Below, piece after piece: positions 7,572 to 15,433 of a stretch of 26,890 nt of DNA. This DNA comes from Mobilicoccus sp032056465 (GTDB lineage: Bacteria; Actinomycetota; Actinomycetes; Actinomycetales; Dermatophilaceae). A program made the translations under genes and the position numbers. Position 1 is the stretch's first letter; the number at the start of each line of letters is the position of its first letter. The notes under the pieces were generated by a model. It saw nothing but the letters and a program-made list of their open reading frames with translations, was not told where the DNA came from and did not search any database. Location: assembly GCF_032056465.1 (NCBI RefSeq), contig NZ_DAMBCL010000048.1; one strand, given 5' to 3'.

Positions 7572-7645
7572 CGACCCCGACCGGGCTCGAACCGGCGACC
7601 TCCGCCGTGACAGGGCGGCGCGCTAACCAACTGCGCTACGGGGCC
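7572..7645 (-). tRNA. tRNA-Asp (GTC)
   Basis: This is a 74-nt cloverleaf on the minus strand. The acceptor GGCCCCG pairs with CGGGGTC (one G-U at position 2), the anticodon stem is CCGCC/GGCGG with loop CTGTCAC (anticodon GTC), and the T arm is GCCGG-TTCGAGC-CCGGT. The discriminator is G, as needed for AspRS recognition. CCA is not encoded. It is the middle gene of the cluster. Confidence 0.96.
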
Positions 7646-7674
7646 TCGTAATGAGGGTGGTGCGTGTTACTGCG

Positions 7675-7747
7675 TATCCCCAACGGGATTCGAACCCGTG
7701 CTACCGCCGTGAAAGGGCGGGGTCCTAGGCCGCTAGACGATGGGGAC
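7675..7747 (-). tRNA. tRNA-Glu (TTC)
   Basis: This is a 73-nt cloverleaf on the minus strand. The acceptor GTCCCCA pairs with TGGGGAT (terminal G-U), the anticodon stem is CCGCC/GGCGG with loop CTTTCAC (anticodon TTC), and the T arm is ACGGG-TTCGAAT-CCCGT. CCA is not encoded. It is the promoter-proximal gene. Besides translation, tRNA-Glu feeds the C5 tetrapyrrole pathway in actinobacteria (general knowledge). Confidence 0.96.
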
Positions 7748-7824
7748 CTGGTTGTCGCTCCAGGTCCTCGCCGCCACACTGACCAGTGCTCATGAGCAGC
7801 TCGGATCCGTCGAGGACGTGTTGA

Positions 7825-7854
7825 AGCATAGGGGACGAGCGGCCGGAGTGCCAA
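7825..7854 (-). promoter_or_regulatory. Promoter of the tRNA-Glu-Asp-Phe cluster
   Basis: On the minus strand a TTGGCA -35 (7849-7854) and a TATGCT -10 (7825-7830) are spaced by 18 bp. This is the best sigma-70-type promoter in the window. It lies about 77 bp upstream of tRNA-Glu and just after the PHP gene stop, in the correct orientation. Confidence 0.75.
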
Positions 7855-7872
7855 AACGGGCCGTTCATCCGC

Positions 7873-8916
7873 TCATCGCCGGGAGGTCCAGGCGAGGAGA
7901 TCCTCCCGTGACCAGGTGGTGACGATGCGCTCCGTCGGCACCTCCAGGGCGGCGGCCCGTTCGGCGCCGTAGGCGAGGAAGTCCAGCTGGCCGGGGGCGT
8001 GGGCGTCGGTGTCGATCGAGAACAGGCACCCGGCGTCGAGGGCGAGGCGGATGAGGTCGTCGGGTGGGTCGCGCCGCTCGGGGCGGGAGTTGATCTCGAC
8101 GGCGACGCCGTGCTCGGCGCACGCGGCGAACACGGCCTCCGCGTCGAACTCGCTCGGCGGTCGGGTGCCGCGGCCACCGGTGACGAGACGGCCCGTGCAG
8201 TGCCCGAGGACGTCGACGTGCCGGTTCTCGATCGCGGCGATCATGCGCCGCGTCATCGGCGCCTTCGCCATCCGCAGCTTGGAGTGCACCGAGGCGACGA
8301 CGACGTCGAGCCGCTCCAGCATCTCCTCGGCCTGGTCGAGGGAGCCGTCGTCGAGGATGTCGACCTCGATGCCCGACAGCAGGGTGAACGCCCCCCCGAG
8401 GTGGGCGTTGACGCCGTCGACGACGGCAAGCTGTCGTTCGAGCCGCTCGGCCGACAGCCCGTTCGCGACGGTGAGTCGGGGGGAGTGGTCGGTGAGCGCC
8501 TGGTACTCGCGGCCGAGCTCGAGGCACGTGGCGACCATCTCCTCGATCGGGGACCCGCCGTCGGACCAGTCCGAGTGGGAGTGCAGATCGCCGCGCAGCG
8601 AACCGAGCATGGCGAGGGTCTCCGGCGTCTGGTCCACGAGTGGACCCGCGTCGAGCTTGGCGAGGTAGTCCGGCACCCGTCCCGCGAGCGTCTGGGTGAT
8701 GACCTTCGCCGTGCTCGCCCCGATCGACGGGAGATCGGTGAGCGTGCCGGCCTCCGCGCGGGCGGCGATCTCGTCCTCCCCGGTCGTGAGGACGACCGCG
8801 GCAGCCTTGCGGAACGCCTCGACCTTGCGGGTCTCACCACGGCGGCGCTCGAGGAGGAATGCGATGCGGCGCAGGGCGTCGATCGGCTCGAGGTGGGGGC
8901 TGTTCGCGGAGGCCAT
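7873..8916 (-). CDS. PHP-domain phosphoesterase with N-terminal helix-hairpin-helix
   Basis: This 347-aa protein has two parts. Residues 8-90 resemble the helix-hairpin-helix region of family X DNA polymerases (DALRRIAFLLE..., LTDLPSIGASTAKVI). The rest is a PHP metal-dependent phosphoesterase domain with DLHSHSDWSDG, TDHSP, GIEVDIL, SVHS, DVLGHCTGR and IDTDAH, which supply the His/Asp metal ligands. The polymerase nucleotidyltransferase palm is absent. It may be a DNA-repair nuclease or phosphatase, but the substrate is unknown. ATG 8916 is preceded by CAGAAT 6 nt upstream, fitting a leaderless start. An in-frame GTG at 8940 with GAGG 8 nt upstream would add eight residues. It diverges from glyA. 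Confidence 0.85.
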   Translation of the reverse strand: MASANSPHLEPIDALRRIAFLLERRRGETRKVEAFRKAAAVVLTTGEDEIAARAEAGTLTDLPSIGASTAKVITQTLAGRVPDYLAKLDAGPLVDQTPETLAMLGSLRGDLHSHSDWSDGGSPIEEMVATCLELGREYQALTDHSPRLTVANGLSAERLERQLAVVDGVNAHLGGAFTLLSGIEVDILDDGSLDQAEEMLERLDVVVASVHSKLRMAKAPMTRRMIAAIENRHVDVLGHCTGRLVTGGRGTRPPSEFDAEAVFAACAEHGVAVEINSRPERRDPPDDLIRLALDAGCLFSIDTDAHAPGQLDFLAYGAERAAALEVPTERIVTTWSREDLLAWTSRR

Positions 8917-8922
8917 GACTGG

Positions 8923-8966
8923 ATTCTGGATCAGCGGCACGTCCCCGGCCTCTTCTCTGCGAGACT
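8923..8966. promoter_or_regulatory. Divergent leaderless promoters for PHP gene and glyA
   Basis: Only 56 bp separate the two start codons. CAGAAT (minus strand, 8923-8928) ends 6 nt before the PHP ATG. GAGACT (plus strand, 8961-8966) ends 6 nt before the glyA ATG. Both keep the key A2 and T6 of the -10 hexamer, and neither gene has a convincing Shine-Dalgarno sequence at these starts. No clear -35 hexamers are visible. The two promoters would overlap, so transcription of the genes may interfere. Confidence 0.45.
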
Positions 8967-8972
8967 GCGCGC

Positions 8973-10244
8973 ATGAACCTGCTGAACCAACCGCTGAAGG
9001 ACGTGGACCCCGACATCGCCAAGGCCCTCGACGACGAGCGCCTGCGCCAGGAGCACACGCTGGAGATGATCGCGTCGGAGAACTTCGCGCCGGTCGCGGT
9101 GATGGAGGCGCAGGGTTCCGTCGCGACGAACAAGTACGCCGAGGGGTATCCCGGCCGTCGGTACTACGGCGGCTGCGAGTACGTCGACGTGATCGAGGAT
9201 CTCGCGCGGGACCGCCTCAAGGCCCTGTTCGGCGCCAAGTTCGCCAACGTGCAGCCCCACTCCGGCGCGCAGGCGAACACCGCCGTGTTCTTCGCGCTGC
9301 TCCAGCCGGGCGACACGATCCTCGGCCTGGACCTCGCCCACGGTGGGCACCTCACCCACGGCATGAAGATCAACTACAGCGGCAAGATGTTCGACGTCGT
9401 GCCCTACCACGTCGACGACCAGGGGCTCGTCGACATGGACGAGGTCGCCCGCCTCGCCCGCGAGCACAAGCCGCGGATGATCATCGCCGGTTGGTCGGCC
9501 TACCCGCGGCAGCTCGACTTCGCGCGGTTCCGCGAGATCGCCGACGAGGTCGGCGCCTACCTCATGGTCGACATGGCCCACTTCGCCGGGCTCGTCGCCG
9601 CCGGGCTGCACCCCAACCCGGTGCCGCACGCGCACGTGACGACGTCGACGACGCACAAGACGCTGCGTGGCCCCCGCGGCGGCGTCATCCTCACCGACGA
9701 CCCCGAGCTCAGCAAGAAGATCAACTCGGCGGTGTTCCCCGGCATGCAGGGCGGTCCGCTCGAGCACGTCATCGCCGCCAAGGCCGTCGCGTTCAAGCTC
9801 GCCGGTGAGCCCGACTTCGTCGACCAGCAGAAGCGCACCCTCGAGGGCGCCCGTCTCCTCGCCGAGCGCCTCACGCGCCCCGAGATGGAGAAGCTCGGCG
9901 TCAAGGTGCTCTCCGGCGGCACCGACGTGCACCTCGTGCTCGTCGACCTGCGCGACTCCGCCCTCGACGGCCGCCAGGCGGAGGACCTGCTCCACCGCAT
10001 CGGCATCACGGTCAACCGCAACGCCGTCCCCAACGACCCGCGTCCGCCGATGGTGACCTCCGGTCTGCGCATCGGCACCCCCGCGCTGTCGACCCGCGGA
10101 TTCGGTGCGGAGGAGTTCACCGAGGTCGCCGACATCATCGGCGAGGCCCTCGACCCCGCCCTCGACGAGGCCGGCATCGACCGTCTCGCGGCCCGCGTCC
10201 GCGCCCTCACCGAGAAGTTCCCGCTCTACCCAGCCCTAGGCTGA
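8973..10244 (+). CDS. glyA: Serine hydroxymethyltransferase
   Basis: GlyA is a cytoplasmic PLP enzyme that interconverts serine plus tetrahydrofolate with glycine plus methylene-tetrahydrofolate, the main one-carbon source. The 423-aa product has the normal length. It shows HTLEMIASENF, NKYAEGYPGRRYYGG, QPHSGAQANTAVFFALL, VDMAHFAGLVAAG and the PLP-binding segment TTSTTHKTLRGPRGG with catalytic Lys229. The C-terminal region carries NRNAVPNDPRPPMVTSGLRIG. No Shine-Dalgarno sequence precedes ATG 8973; GAGACT 6 nt upstream suggests a leaderless mRNA. No glycine riboswitch fits in the short gap. The next gene is serine ammonia-lyase, so both act on serine. Confidence 0.98.
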   Translation: MNLLNQPLKDVDPDIAKALDDERLRQEHTLEMIASENFAPVAVMEAQGSVATNKYAEGYPGRRYYGGCEYVDVIEDLARDRLKALFGAKFANVQPHSGAQANTAVFFALLQPGDTILGLDLAHGGHLTHGMKINYSGKMFDVVPYHVDDQGLVDMDEVARLAREHKPRMIIAGWSAYPRQLDFARFREIADEVGAYLMVDMAHFAGLVAAGLHPNPVPHAHVTTSTTHKTLRGPRGGVILTDDPELSKKINSAVFPGMQGGPLEHVIAAKAVAFKLAGEPDFVDQQKRTLEGARLLAERLTRPEMEKLGVKVLSGGTDVHLVLVDLRDSALDGRQAEDLLHRIGITVNRNAVPNDPRPPMVTSGLRIGTPALSTRGFGAEEFTEVADIIGEALDPALDEAGIDRLAARVRALTEKFPLYPALG

Positions 10245-10264
10245 CCCGCCCCCCACCCCCAAAA

Positions 10265-10342
10265 CCCGAGATGGCAGATGGGATGGCAGCGGAGGTACTG
10301 CTCAGGCGATACCTCGGCTTCCACCCCATCTGCCATCTCGGG
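10265..10342. repeat. Dispersed long palindromic element, copy 1
   Basis: CCCGAGATGGCAGATGGG at the left pairs perfectly over 18 bp with the right end at 10325-10342. ATGG/CCAC extends the stem to about 22 bp with one mismatch. The inner part holds a second small stem GAGGTA/TACCTC. A homologous element lies at 23712-23803 with the same outer arms and a shared GGATGGC...GGCTTCC interior. It sits between the glyA stop and the sdaA promoter and could terminate glyA. No transposase is nearby. Confidence 0.85.
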
Positions 10343-10362
10343 TGTTCCGGGGGCGCGGCGGG

Positions 10363-10368
10363 TAGTCT
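10363..10368 (+). promoter_or_regulatory. Putative -10 of sdaA
   Basis: TAGTCT fits the TANNNT -10 pattern and lies 45 bp before the sdaA ATG, just after the palindromic element. The leader would hold a GATCCG/CGGATC 6-bp stem (10373-10393) and the GGAGGA ribosome-binding site (10405-10410). No good -35 was found. Confidence 0.4.
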
Positions 10369-10413
10369 GCTCGATCCGGGTCCGCGACGGATCCCGAGCC
10401 CGACGGAGGAGCC

Positions 10414-11796
10414 ATGGCGCTCAGCGTGTTCGACCTGTTCTCGGTGGGCATCGGTCCCTCGAGTTCCCATACCGTGGGTCCGATGCGGGCGGCCGCGAGG
10501 TTCGGTGACGCCCTCCACGCCGAAGGGCTGCTCGACCGGACGACGCGGGTGCGCGCGGAGTTGTTCGGATCCCTCGGTGCCACGGGACACGGACACGGCA
10601 GCGGGACGGCGGTCGTCCTCGGGTTGTGCGGGGAACGCCCCGAGCTCGTCGACCCCCGTGCGGTGGCCGGCGACGTCGCCGCCGTGCGGGAGACCGAGTT
10701 GCTACGCCTGCACGGCACCCACGAGATCAGGTTCGTCGAGGACGACGACATCGTCCTCTACCGCAACAAGAGCCTGCCGCTGCACCCCAACGGCATGACC
10801 TTCACGGCCTTCGGCGAGGGCGACGAGCCACTGCATGCGGTGACGTCGTACTCGATCGGCGGCGGGTTCGTCGTCGGTGAGGGGGCCGACGGGGAGAGCC
10901 ATGTCGTCGAGGACACGACGCCCGTGGCCCACCCCTTCCGCACCGGGGACGACTTGCTCGAGGTCTGCGGACGCACCGGCCTGTCCATCGCCGAGGTGAT
11001 GATGGAGAACGAGACGGCTTGGCGGCCGGCGCCGGAGGTCCGGGCGGGGCTGCTGCACCTGTGGTCGGTGATGAACGAGTGCATCGAGGCGGGGATGAGC
11101 ACCGAGGGCGTGCTGCCGGGCGGTCTGCAGGTGCCGCGACGTGCGGCCGGGCTGCGGCGCGCACTCGAGGCCGTCGCGCCCGAGGCCGCGGTGGCCGACC
11201 CGCTGCGGGGGATGGACTGGCTCACCCTCTACGCGCTCGCCGTCAACGAGGAGAACGCCTCCGGCGGCCGCATCGTCACCGCGCCGACGAACGGCGCCGC
11301 GGGCATCATCCCGGCCGTGCTGCGCTACTACGTCGACGTCGTGCCGGGCGCGGACGACGACGGCATCGTCGAGTTCCTCCTCACCGCGGGCGCGATCGGG
11401 GTCATCTACAAGGAGAACGCGTCGATCTCGGGTGCGGAGGTCGGCTGTCAGGGCGAGGTCGGGTCGGCCTGTTCGATGGCGGCGGGAGCGATGGCCGCCG
11501 TGTGCGGCGGCACCCCCCTCCAGTGCGAGAACGCCGCCGAGATCGGCATGGAGCACAACCTCGGGCTCACCTGCGACCCCGTCGGGGGGCTCGTGCAGAT
11601 CCCGTGCATCGAGCGCAACGCGATCGCCGCCGTCAAGGCGGTCACGGCCGCGCGCACCGCGCTGCACGGGGACGGCAGTCACGTCGTGTCCCTCGACAAG
11701 GTCGTCAAGACGATGCGTGACACTGGGCGTGACATGAAGGACAAGTACAAGGAGACTGCGCGCGGCGGACTCGCCGTCAACGTCATCGAGTGCTGA
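10414..11796 (+). CDS. sdaA: L-serine ammonia-lyase, single-chain Fe-S type
   Basis: This enzyme deaminates L-serine to pyruvate and ammonia using an oxygen-sensitive [4Fe-4S] cluster. The 460-aa product begins MALSVFDLFSVGIGPSSSHT, the highly conserved N-terminus with the SSSHTVGPM substrate loop. The alpha domain follows at about residues 185-460, with ENASGGRIVTAPTNGAAGIIP. It also has the Cys-rich run holding VGCQGEVGSACSMAAG, LTCDPVGGLVQIPCIERNA, which provides cluster ligands. Both beta and alpha domains are in one chain, as in E. coli SdaA. GGAGGA lies 3-4 nt before ATG 10414. Only 36 bp separate it from the K+ transport genes, so read-through is likely. Confidence 0.97.
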   Translation: MALSVFDLFSVGIGPSSSHTVGPMRAAARFGDALHAEGLLDRTTRVRAELFGSLGATGHGHGSGTAVVLGLCGERPELVDPRAVAGDVAAVRETELLRLHGTHEIRFVEDDDIVLYRNKSLPLHPNGMTFTAFGEGDEPLHAVTSYSIGGGFVVGEGADGESHVVEDTTPVAHPFRTGDDLLEVCGRTGLSIAEVMMENETAWRPAPEVRAGLLHLWSVMNECIEAGMSTEGVLPGGLQVPRRAAGLRRALEAVAPEAAVADPLRGMDWLTLYALAVNEENASGGRIVTAPTNGAAGIIPAVLRYYVDVVPGADDDGIVEFLLTAGAIGVIYKENASISGAEVGCQGEVGSACSMAAGAMAAVCGGTPLQCENAAEIGMEHNLGLTCDPVGGLVQIPCIERNAIAAVKAVTAARTALHGDGSHVVSLDKVVKTMRDTGRDMKDKYKETARGGLAVNVIEC

Positions 11797-11832
11797 CGCC
11801 CGCACACCGGCCCATCCCCGAGGAGGACGTCG

Positions 11833-13176
11833 ATGGCGAACGCCGTCGTCCGGCAGGTCCTACGCCGCCCCGTCCGCCTCGTGCCGCTCGCGTTCCTCGC
11901 CGTCATCCTCGTCGGCACCGCCCTGTTGTCGCTGCCGCCGATGCACCACGACGGCCAGGTGCGTCCGCTCGTCGCCGCGTTCACCGCCGTCTCGGCGACG
12001 TGCATCACGGGCCTCACCGTCGTCGACACCGCGACGTACTGGACGCCGATGGGGCAGGGCGTCATCCTCCTGCTCACGCAGATGGGCGGGTTCGGCATCA
12101 TGTCGATCGCCACCCTGCTCGCGATCCTCGTCAAGGGCTACATCGAACTCTCCGACACCCTCACCGTGCAGACGGAGACCCAGGCGCAGGACCTCGGTCA
12201 GGCCCGACGCATCGTCGTCCGGATCGCCACGAGCATGTTCGCCGCCGAGGTCGTCGCGGCACTCCTCCTCGTGCCGCGCTTCCACTACTCCCACGGACTG
12301 CCGTGGCCGCAGGCCCTGTGGCACGGCGTCTGGTACGCGTGCATGTCGTTCACGAACGCGGGGTTCTCTCTGCACAGCGACAGCATCATGTCGTTCGTCC
12401 TCGACCCGGTCGTCGTCGTGCTCATGACCTTCTCGGTGTGGGCGGGCAGCCTCGGCTACCCCGTGTTCTGGGAGCTGCTGAAGAAGTGGCGCCGTCCGGG
12501 CCAGTGGACGGTGCACACGCGCCTCACCTTCTACGGCTTCATGGCGCTGTTCCTCGTCACGTTCACGGCGTTCCTCGTGTTCGAGTGGGACAACCCCGAC
12601 ACCGTCGGCCCGATGGCCGTGGGGCAGAAGGTCACCGCCGCGCTCGCCGGTGGGGTGATGCCGCGCTCGTGCGGGTTCAACATCGTCGACTACGCCGGGA
12701 TCAAGGACGAGACGATCATCACGACGATCGTCATGATGTTCATCGGCGGCGGCAGCGCGGGCACCTCCGGCGGCATCAAGGTCTCGACGTTCTTCCTCCT
12801 GTTCTTCCTCATCGTCGCGACTGCGCGCGGTGAGGCCGACGTCACCGTCGCCCACCGCCGCATCGGTGACGAGACCATCCGTCAGGCCGTCACCATCGCG
12901 CTCATCGCCGTCGCCTGCGTCGTCGGCGGGACGATGATCCTCGCGCTCCTCACCGACCTCCCCCTCACCCACGTCCTGTTCGACGTGACCTCCGCCTTCG
13001 GCACGGTCGGGCTGTCGATGGGCGTCACCCCGGAGCTGCCGGCCGGTGGGCAGCTCACCCTCATGCTGCTCATGTTCCTCGGCCGTGTCGGCACCTTCAC
13101 CGCCGCCTCGGCGCTGGCGCTGCGGACCGCGGCGCGGCACTACCATCTTCCCGAGGAGCGCCCGATCGTCGGGTGA
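11833..13176 (+). CDS. ktrB: KtrB/TrkH-type K+ transporter membrane subunit, copy 1
   Basis: This is the ion-conducting subunit of a Ktr/Trk K+ uptake system. The 447-aa protein has the fourfold M1-P-M2 plan. The four selectivity-filter loops are CITGLT (Gly60), TNAGFS (Gly177), SCGFN (Gly281) and TVGLS (Gly393). The intramembrane gating loop GGGSAGTSGGIK lies near residues 305-316. Loop 3 has Cys280 where copy 2 has Ala. AGGAGG lies 6 nt before ATG 11833. The stop overlaps the start of a second, homologous ktrB gene by 4 bp. The 36-bp gap to sdaA leaves no room for a c-di-AMP riboswitch. Confidence 0.94.
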   Translation: MANAVVRQVLRRPVRLVPLAFLAVILVGTALLSLPPMHHDGQVRPLVAAFTAVSATCITGLTVVDTATYWTPMGQGVILLLTQMGGFGIMSIATLLAILVKGYIELSDTLTVQTETQAQDLGQARRIVVRIATSMFAAEVVAALLLVPRFHYSHGLPWPQALWHGVWYACMSFTNAGFSLHSDSIMSFVLDPVVVVLMTFSVWAGSLGYPVFWELLKKWRRPGQWTVHTRLTFYGFMALFLVTFTAFLVFEWDNPDTVGPMAVGQKVTAALAGGVMPRSCGFNIVDYAGIKDETIITTIVMMFIGGGSAGTSGGIKVSTFFLLFFLIVATARGEADVTVAHRRIGDETIRQAVTIALIAVACVVGGTMILALLTDLPLTHVLFDVTSAFGTVGLSMGVTPELPAGGQLTLMLLMFLGRVGTFTAASALALRTAARHYHLPEERPIVG

Positions 13177-14528
13177 GTGAGGTCGACGTGGTCACCCGTT
13201 CGCGCAAGCGCAGCAACCCGGCGCAGATCGTGCCGTTGTCCTTCCTGCTCGTCATCGCCGTCGGTACCGCTCTGCTCTCGCTGCCCTTCGCCCACGCCTC
13301 CGGGCAGACCGACCACCTCGCCGCGGCCTTCACGACCGTCTCGGCCGTCTGCGTCACCGGGCTCGTCACCGTCGACACCGCGACCTATTGGACCCCCTTC
13401 GGGCAGGCCGTGATCCTCCTGCTCATCCAGGTCGGCGGCCTCGGCACGATGACGCTCGCGACGCTGCTCGCGCTCCTCGTCCGCGGCAAGATCACGCTCG
13501 CGGCGTCGATACGGGCACAGACGGAGACCAAGACCTCGGGGCTCGGTGACGTCCGCGGCGTCCTCGTCCGCATCGTCCGGGCCACCCTGCTGGCCGAGGG
13601 CGTCATCGCGGTCTTCCTCACGATGCGCTTCCGCTCCACCTACGACGACGACCTGCCCACCGCGGCGTGGCACGGCCTGTTCCACGCCGTCTCCTCGTTC
13701 AACAACGCCGGCTTCGCGCTCTACTCCGACAACCTCATCGGGTTCGTCGCCGACGGCTGGATCATCGGGCCGATCTGCCTCGCGATCATCGCCGGCGGCA
13801 TCGGCTACCCGGCCTACTTCGAGCTCACCCGGGAACGGTTACGCGTCTCGATGTGGTCGATCTACCTTCGGCTCACCGTCGTCGGTTACGCCACGCTCCT
13901 CGTCGTCGGGTTCGTCGCGTTCCTGCTCTCCGAGTGGGGCAACCCGGGGACCATCGGCACGCTCGACGTCCAGGGCAAGCTCTGGGGCAGCCTGGCCGGG
14001 TCGGTGTTCCCGCGCACCGCGGGCTTCAACAGCATCGACTACGGCAACATCCGGCCCGAGACCCTCGTCGTCCACCTCGTCCTCATGTTCATCGGTGGCG
14101 GCAGCGCCGGAACGGCCGGTGGCATCAAGGTCACGACGTTCTTCCTCCTCGGGTACGTCATCTGGTCCGAGACGCGAGGCTGGTCGGAGGTCCGCCTCGG
14201 CAACCGACGCGTCTCCGGTGCGTCCCAACGCCAGGCCCTCACGGTCGCCCTGCTCGGCGTCGGCCTGGTGACGGCCGGAACCATCGCGCTCGTCGTCCTC
14301 ACCGACCACCCCCTCGACCGGGTCGTCTTCGAGGTCGTCTCCGCCTTCGGCACCGTCGGCCTCTCGATGAACCTCACGCCGCAGCTCCCCCCCGTGGCGC
14401 AACTCGTCATCATGGGGGTGATGTTCTGCGGTCGCGTCGGCACGGTCACGGTGGCCTCGGCTCTCGCCCTCAGCAGCACCCGCACCGTCCGCTACCACCT
14501 GCCCGAGGAGCACACCGTTGTTGGATAG
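13173..14528 (+). CDS. ktrB: KtrB/TrkH-type K+ transporter membrane subunit, copy 2
   Basis: This 451-aa protein is a full-length homologue of the gene before it, with all four filter loops intact (CVTGLV, NNAGFA, TAGFN, TVGLS) and GGGSAGTAGGIK as the gating loop. The GTG start overlaps the first ktrB stop as GTGA, so the two are translationally coupled. Clear homology across the whole length suggests a tandem duplication that has diverged. KtrB normally forms homodimers, so these two might pair with each other or form two channels of different affinity. The downstream KtrA gene overlaps its 3' end by 11 bp. Confidence 0.94.
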   Translation: MSEVDVVTRSRKRSNPAQIVPLSFLLVIAVGTALLSLPFAHASGQTDHLAAAFTTVSAVCVTGLVTVDTATYWTPFGQAVILLLIQVGGLGTMTLATLLALLVRGKITLAASIRAQTETKTSGLGDVRGVLVRIVRATLLAEGVIAVFLTMRFRSTYDDDLPTAAWHGLFHAVSSFNNAGFALYSDNLIGFVADGWIIGPICLAIIAGGIGYPAYFELTRERLRVSMWSIYLRLTVVGYATLLVVGFVAFLLSEWGNPGTIGTLDVQGKLWGSLAGSVFPRTAGFNSIDYGNIRPETLVVHLVLMFIGGGSAGTAGGIKVTTFFLLGYVIWSETRGWSEVRLGNRRVSGASQRQALTVALLGVGLVTAGTIALVVLTDHPLDRVVFEVVSAFGTVGLSMNLTPQLPPVAQLVIMGVMFCGRVGTVTVASALALSSTRTVRYHLPEEHTVVG

Positions 14529-15204
14529 GAAGAGGAACCGTGGAGTCGCCGAGTCCGTCCTCGTGGTCGGGCTCGGCAGGTTCGGGTCGTCGGTGGCACT
14601 GTCCCTCGTCCAGATGGACAAGGAGGTCCTCGCGATCGACACCGACCCGGTGCTGGTGCAGCGGTGGGCCAACGACCTCACCCACGTGGTCCAGGCCGAC
14701 ACGACCGACGAGGAGGCGCTGCGCCAACTCGGTGTCGCCTCGTTCGACCGCGCCGTCGTCGCCATCGGCAGCGACATCGAGGCGAGCGTCCTCACCGTCC
14801 TCGCCCTGTCCGAGGCCGGCGTCGAGGAGATCTGGGCCAAGGCCATCACCGCCAAGCACGGCAAGATCCTCGAACGGGTCGGCGCCCACCACGTCGTCTA
14901 TCCCGAACGCGCGATGGGGTTGCGCGTCGCCCACCAGATCGTCGGCACCATGGAGGACTTCATGGAGCTCGAGGGCGGGTACGGACTCGCGCGCATCCTC
15001 GCGCCGACGATCACGTGGGGCATCCCCCTCGGCAAGTCCGACCTGCGATCGCGGCACCGCATCACGGTCGTCGGCATCAAGAAGGCCGGCTCCGGGTTCA
15101 CCTATGCCGACCGCGAGACCATCCCGCGCCAGGGCGACGAGATCATCATCTCCGGCTCGGTGCGGGCGTTGGAGAAGTTCAGCTCCCTGCCCCACACGGA
15201 CTGA
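14518..15204 (+). CDS. ktrA: KtrA/TrkA-type K+ transport regulatory subunit
   Basis: KtrA forms a cytoplasmic octameric ring that binds nucleotides and gates KtrB. The 228-aa protein has an N-terminal RCK/Rossmann domain, with GLGRFG at residues 18-23 and the ribose-binding acidic residue Asp41 (LAIDTD). A C-terminal RCK_C domain covers about residues 145-220. The start is a TTG at 14518, inside the end of the second ktrB, with GAGGAG (14504-14509) 8 nt upstream; a second TTG follows directly. RCK_C domains of some KtrA proteins bind cyclic di-AMP, but that cannot be judged here. One KtrA appears to serve two KtrB subunits. Confidence 0.94.
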   Translation: MLDRKRNRGVAESVLVVGLGRFGSSVALSLVQMDKEVLAIDTDPVLVQRWANDLTHVVQADTTDEEALRQLGVASFDRAVVAIGSDIEASVLTVLALSEAGVEEIWAKAITAKHGKILERVGAHHVVYPERAMGLRVAHQIVGTMEDFMELEGGYGLARILAPTITWGIPLGKSDLRSRHRITVVGIKKAGSGFTYADRETIPRQGDEIIISGSVRALEKFSSLPHTD

Positions 15205-15420
15205 ACCACCGGGCGGCCCGCGCCACCCCGCTGAGCGCCGACGTCCGGGATCGGCGGTGTCCCGCGCATCGCCACGAACCCGGCGCCCGATCCTGCCCCG
15301 GCGGGACATCGTCACCCGACGTCGATGCAGGTGGGGGTGCCGCCGCGGGCGTGGGGAGTCGTCACCCAGAGTTCAGCGGTCCTCCGCGGAACCGCGCGGG
15401 GCGCGGGCCCCACCATGCGC

Positions 15421-15426
15421 GATAGT
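15421..15426 (+). promoter_or_regulatory. -10 of leaderless histidine phosphatase gene
   Basis: GATAGT ends 7 nt before ATG 15434, the spacing expected if transcription begins at the start codon. The GTGGGAG purine stretch between them is too close to the ATG to be a good Shine-Dalgarno sequence. The 220 bp upstream back to ktrA show no other element. Confidence 0.5.
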
Positions 15427-15433
15427 GGGAGAC

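Noticed and set aside
7202..7651. 149-aa plus-strand frame across the 18-bp repeats
   Set aside because: It reads through the terminator and two tRNA genes on the other strand and has no ribosome-binding site.
8917..8972. Glycine or folate-type riboswitch before glyA
   Set aside because: The gap to the divergent gene is only 56 bp, too short for these aptamers, and no conserved core is seen.
11797..11832. c-di-AMP riboswitch before ktrB
   Set aside because: Only 36 bp separate sdaA and ktrB, far too short.
13667..15433. Long plus-strand frame leading into the histidine phosphatase
   Set aside because: The upstream part overlaps ktrB copy 2 and ktrA in another frame and is Arg/Pro-rich; the RHG motif fixes the true start near 15434.
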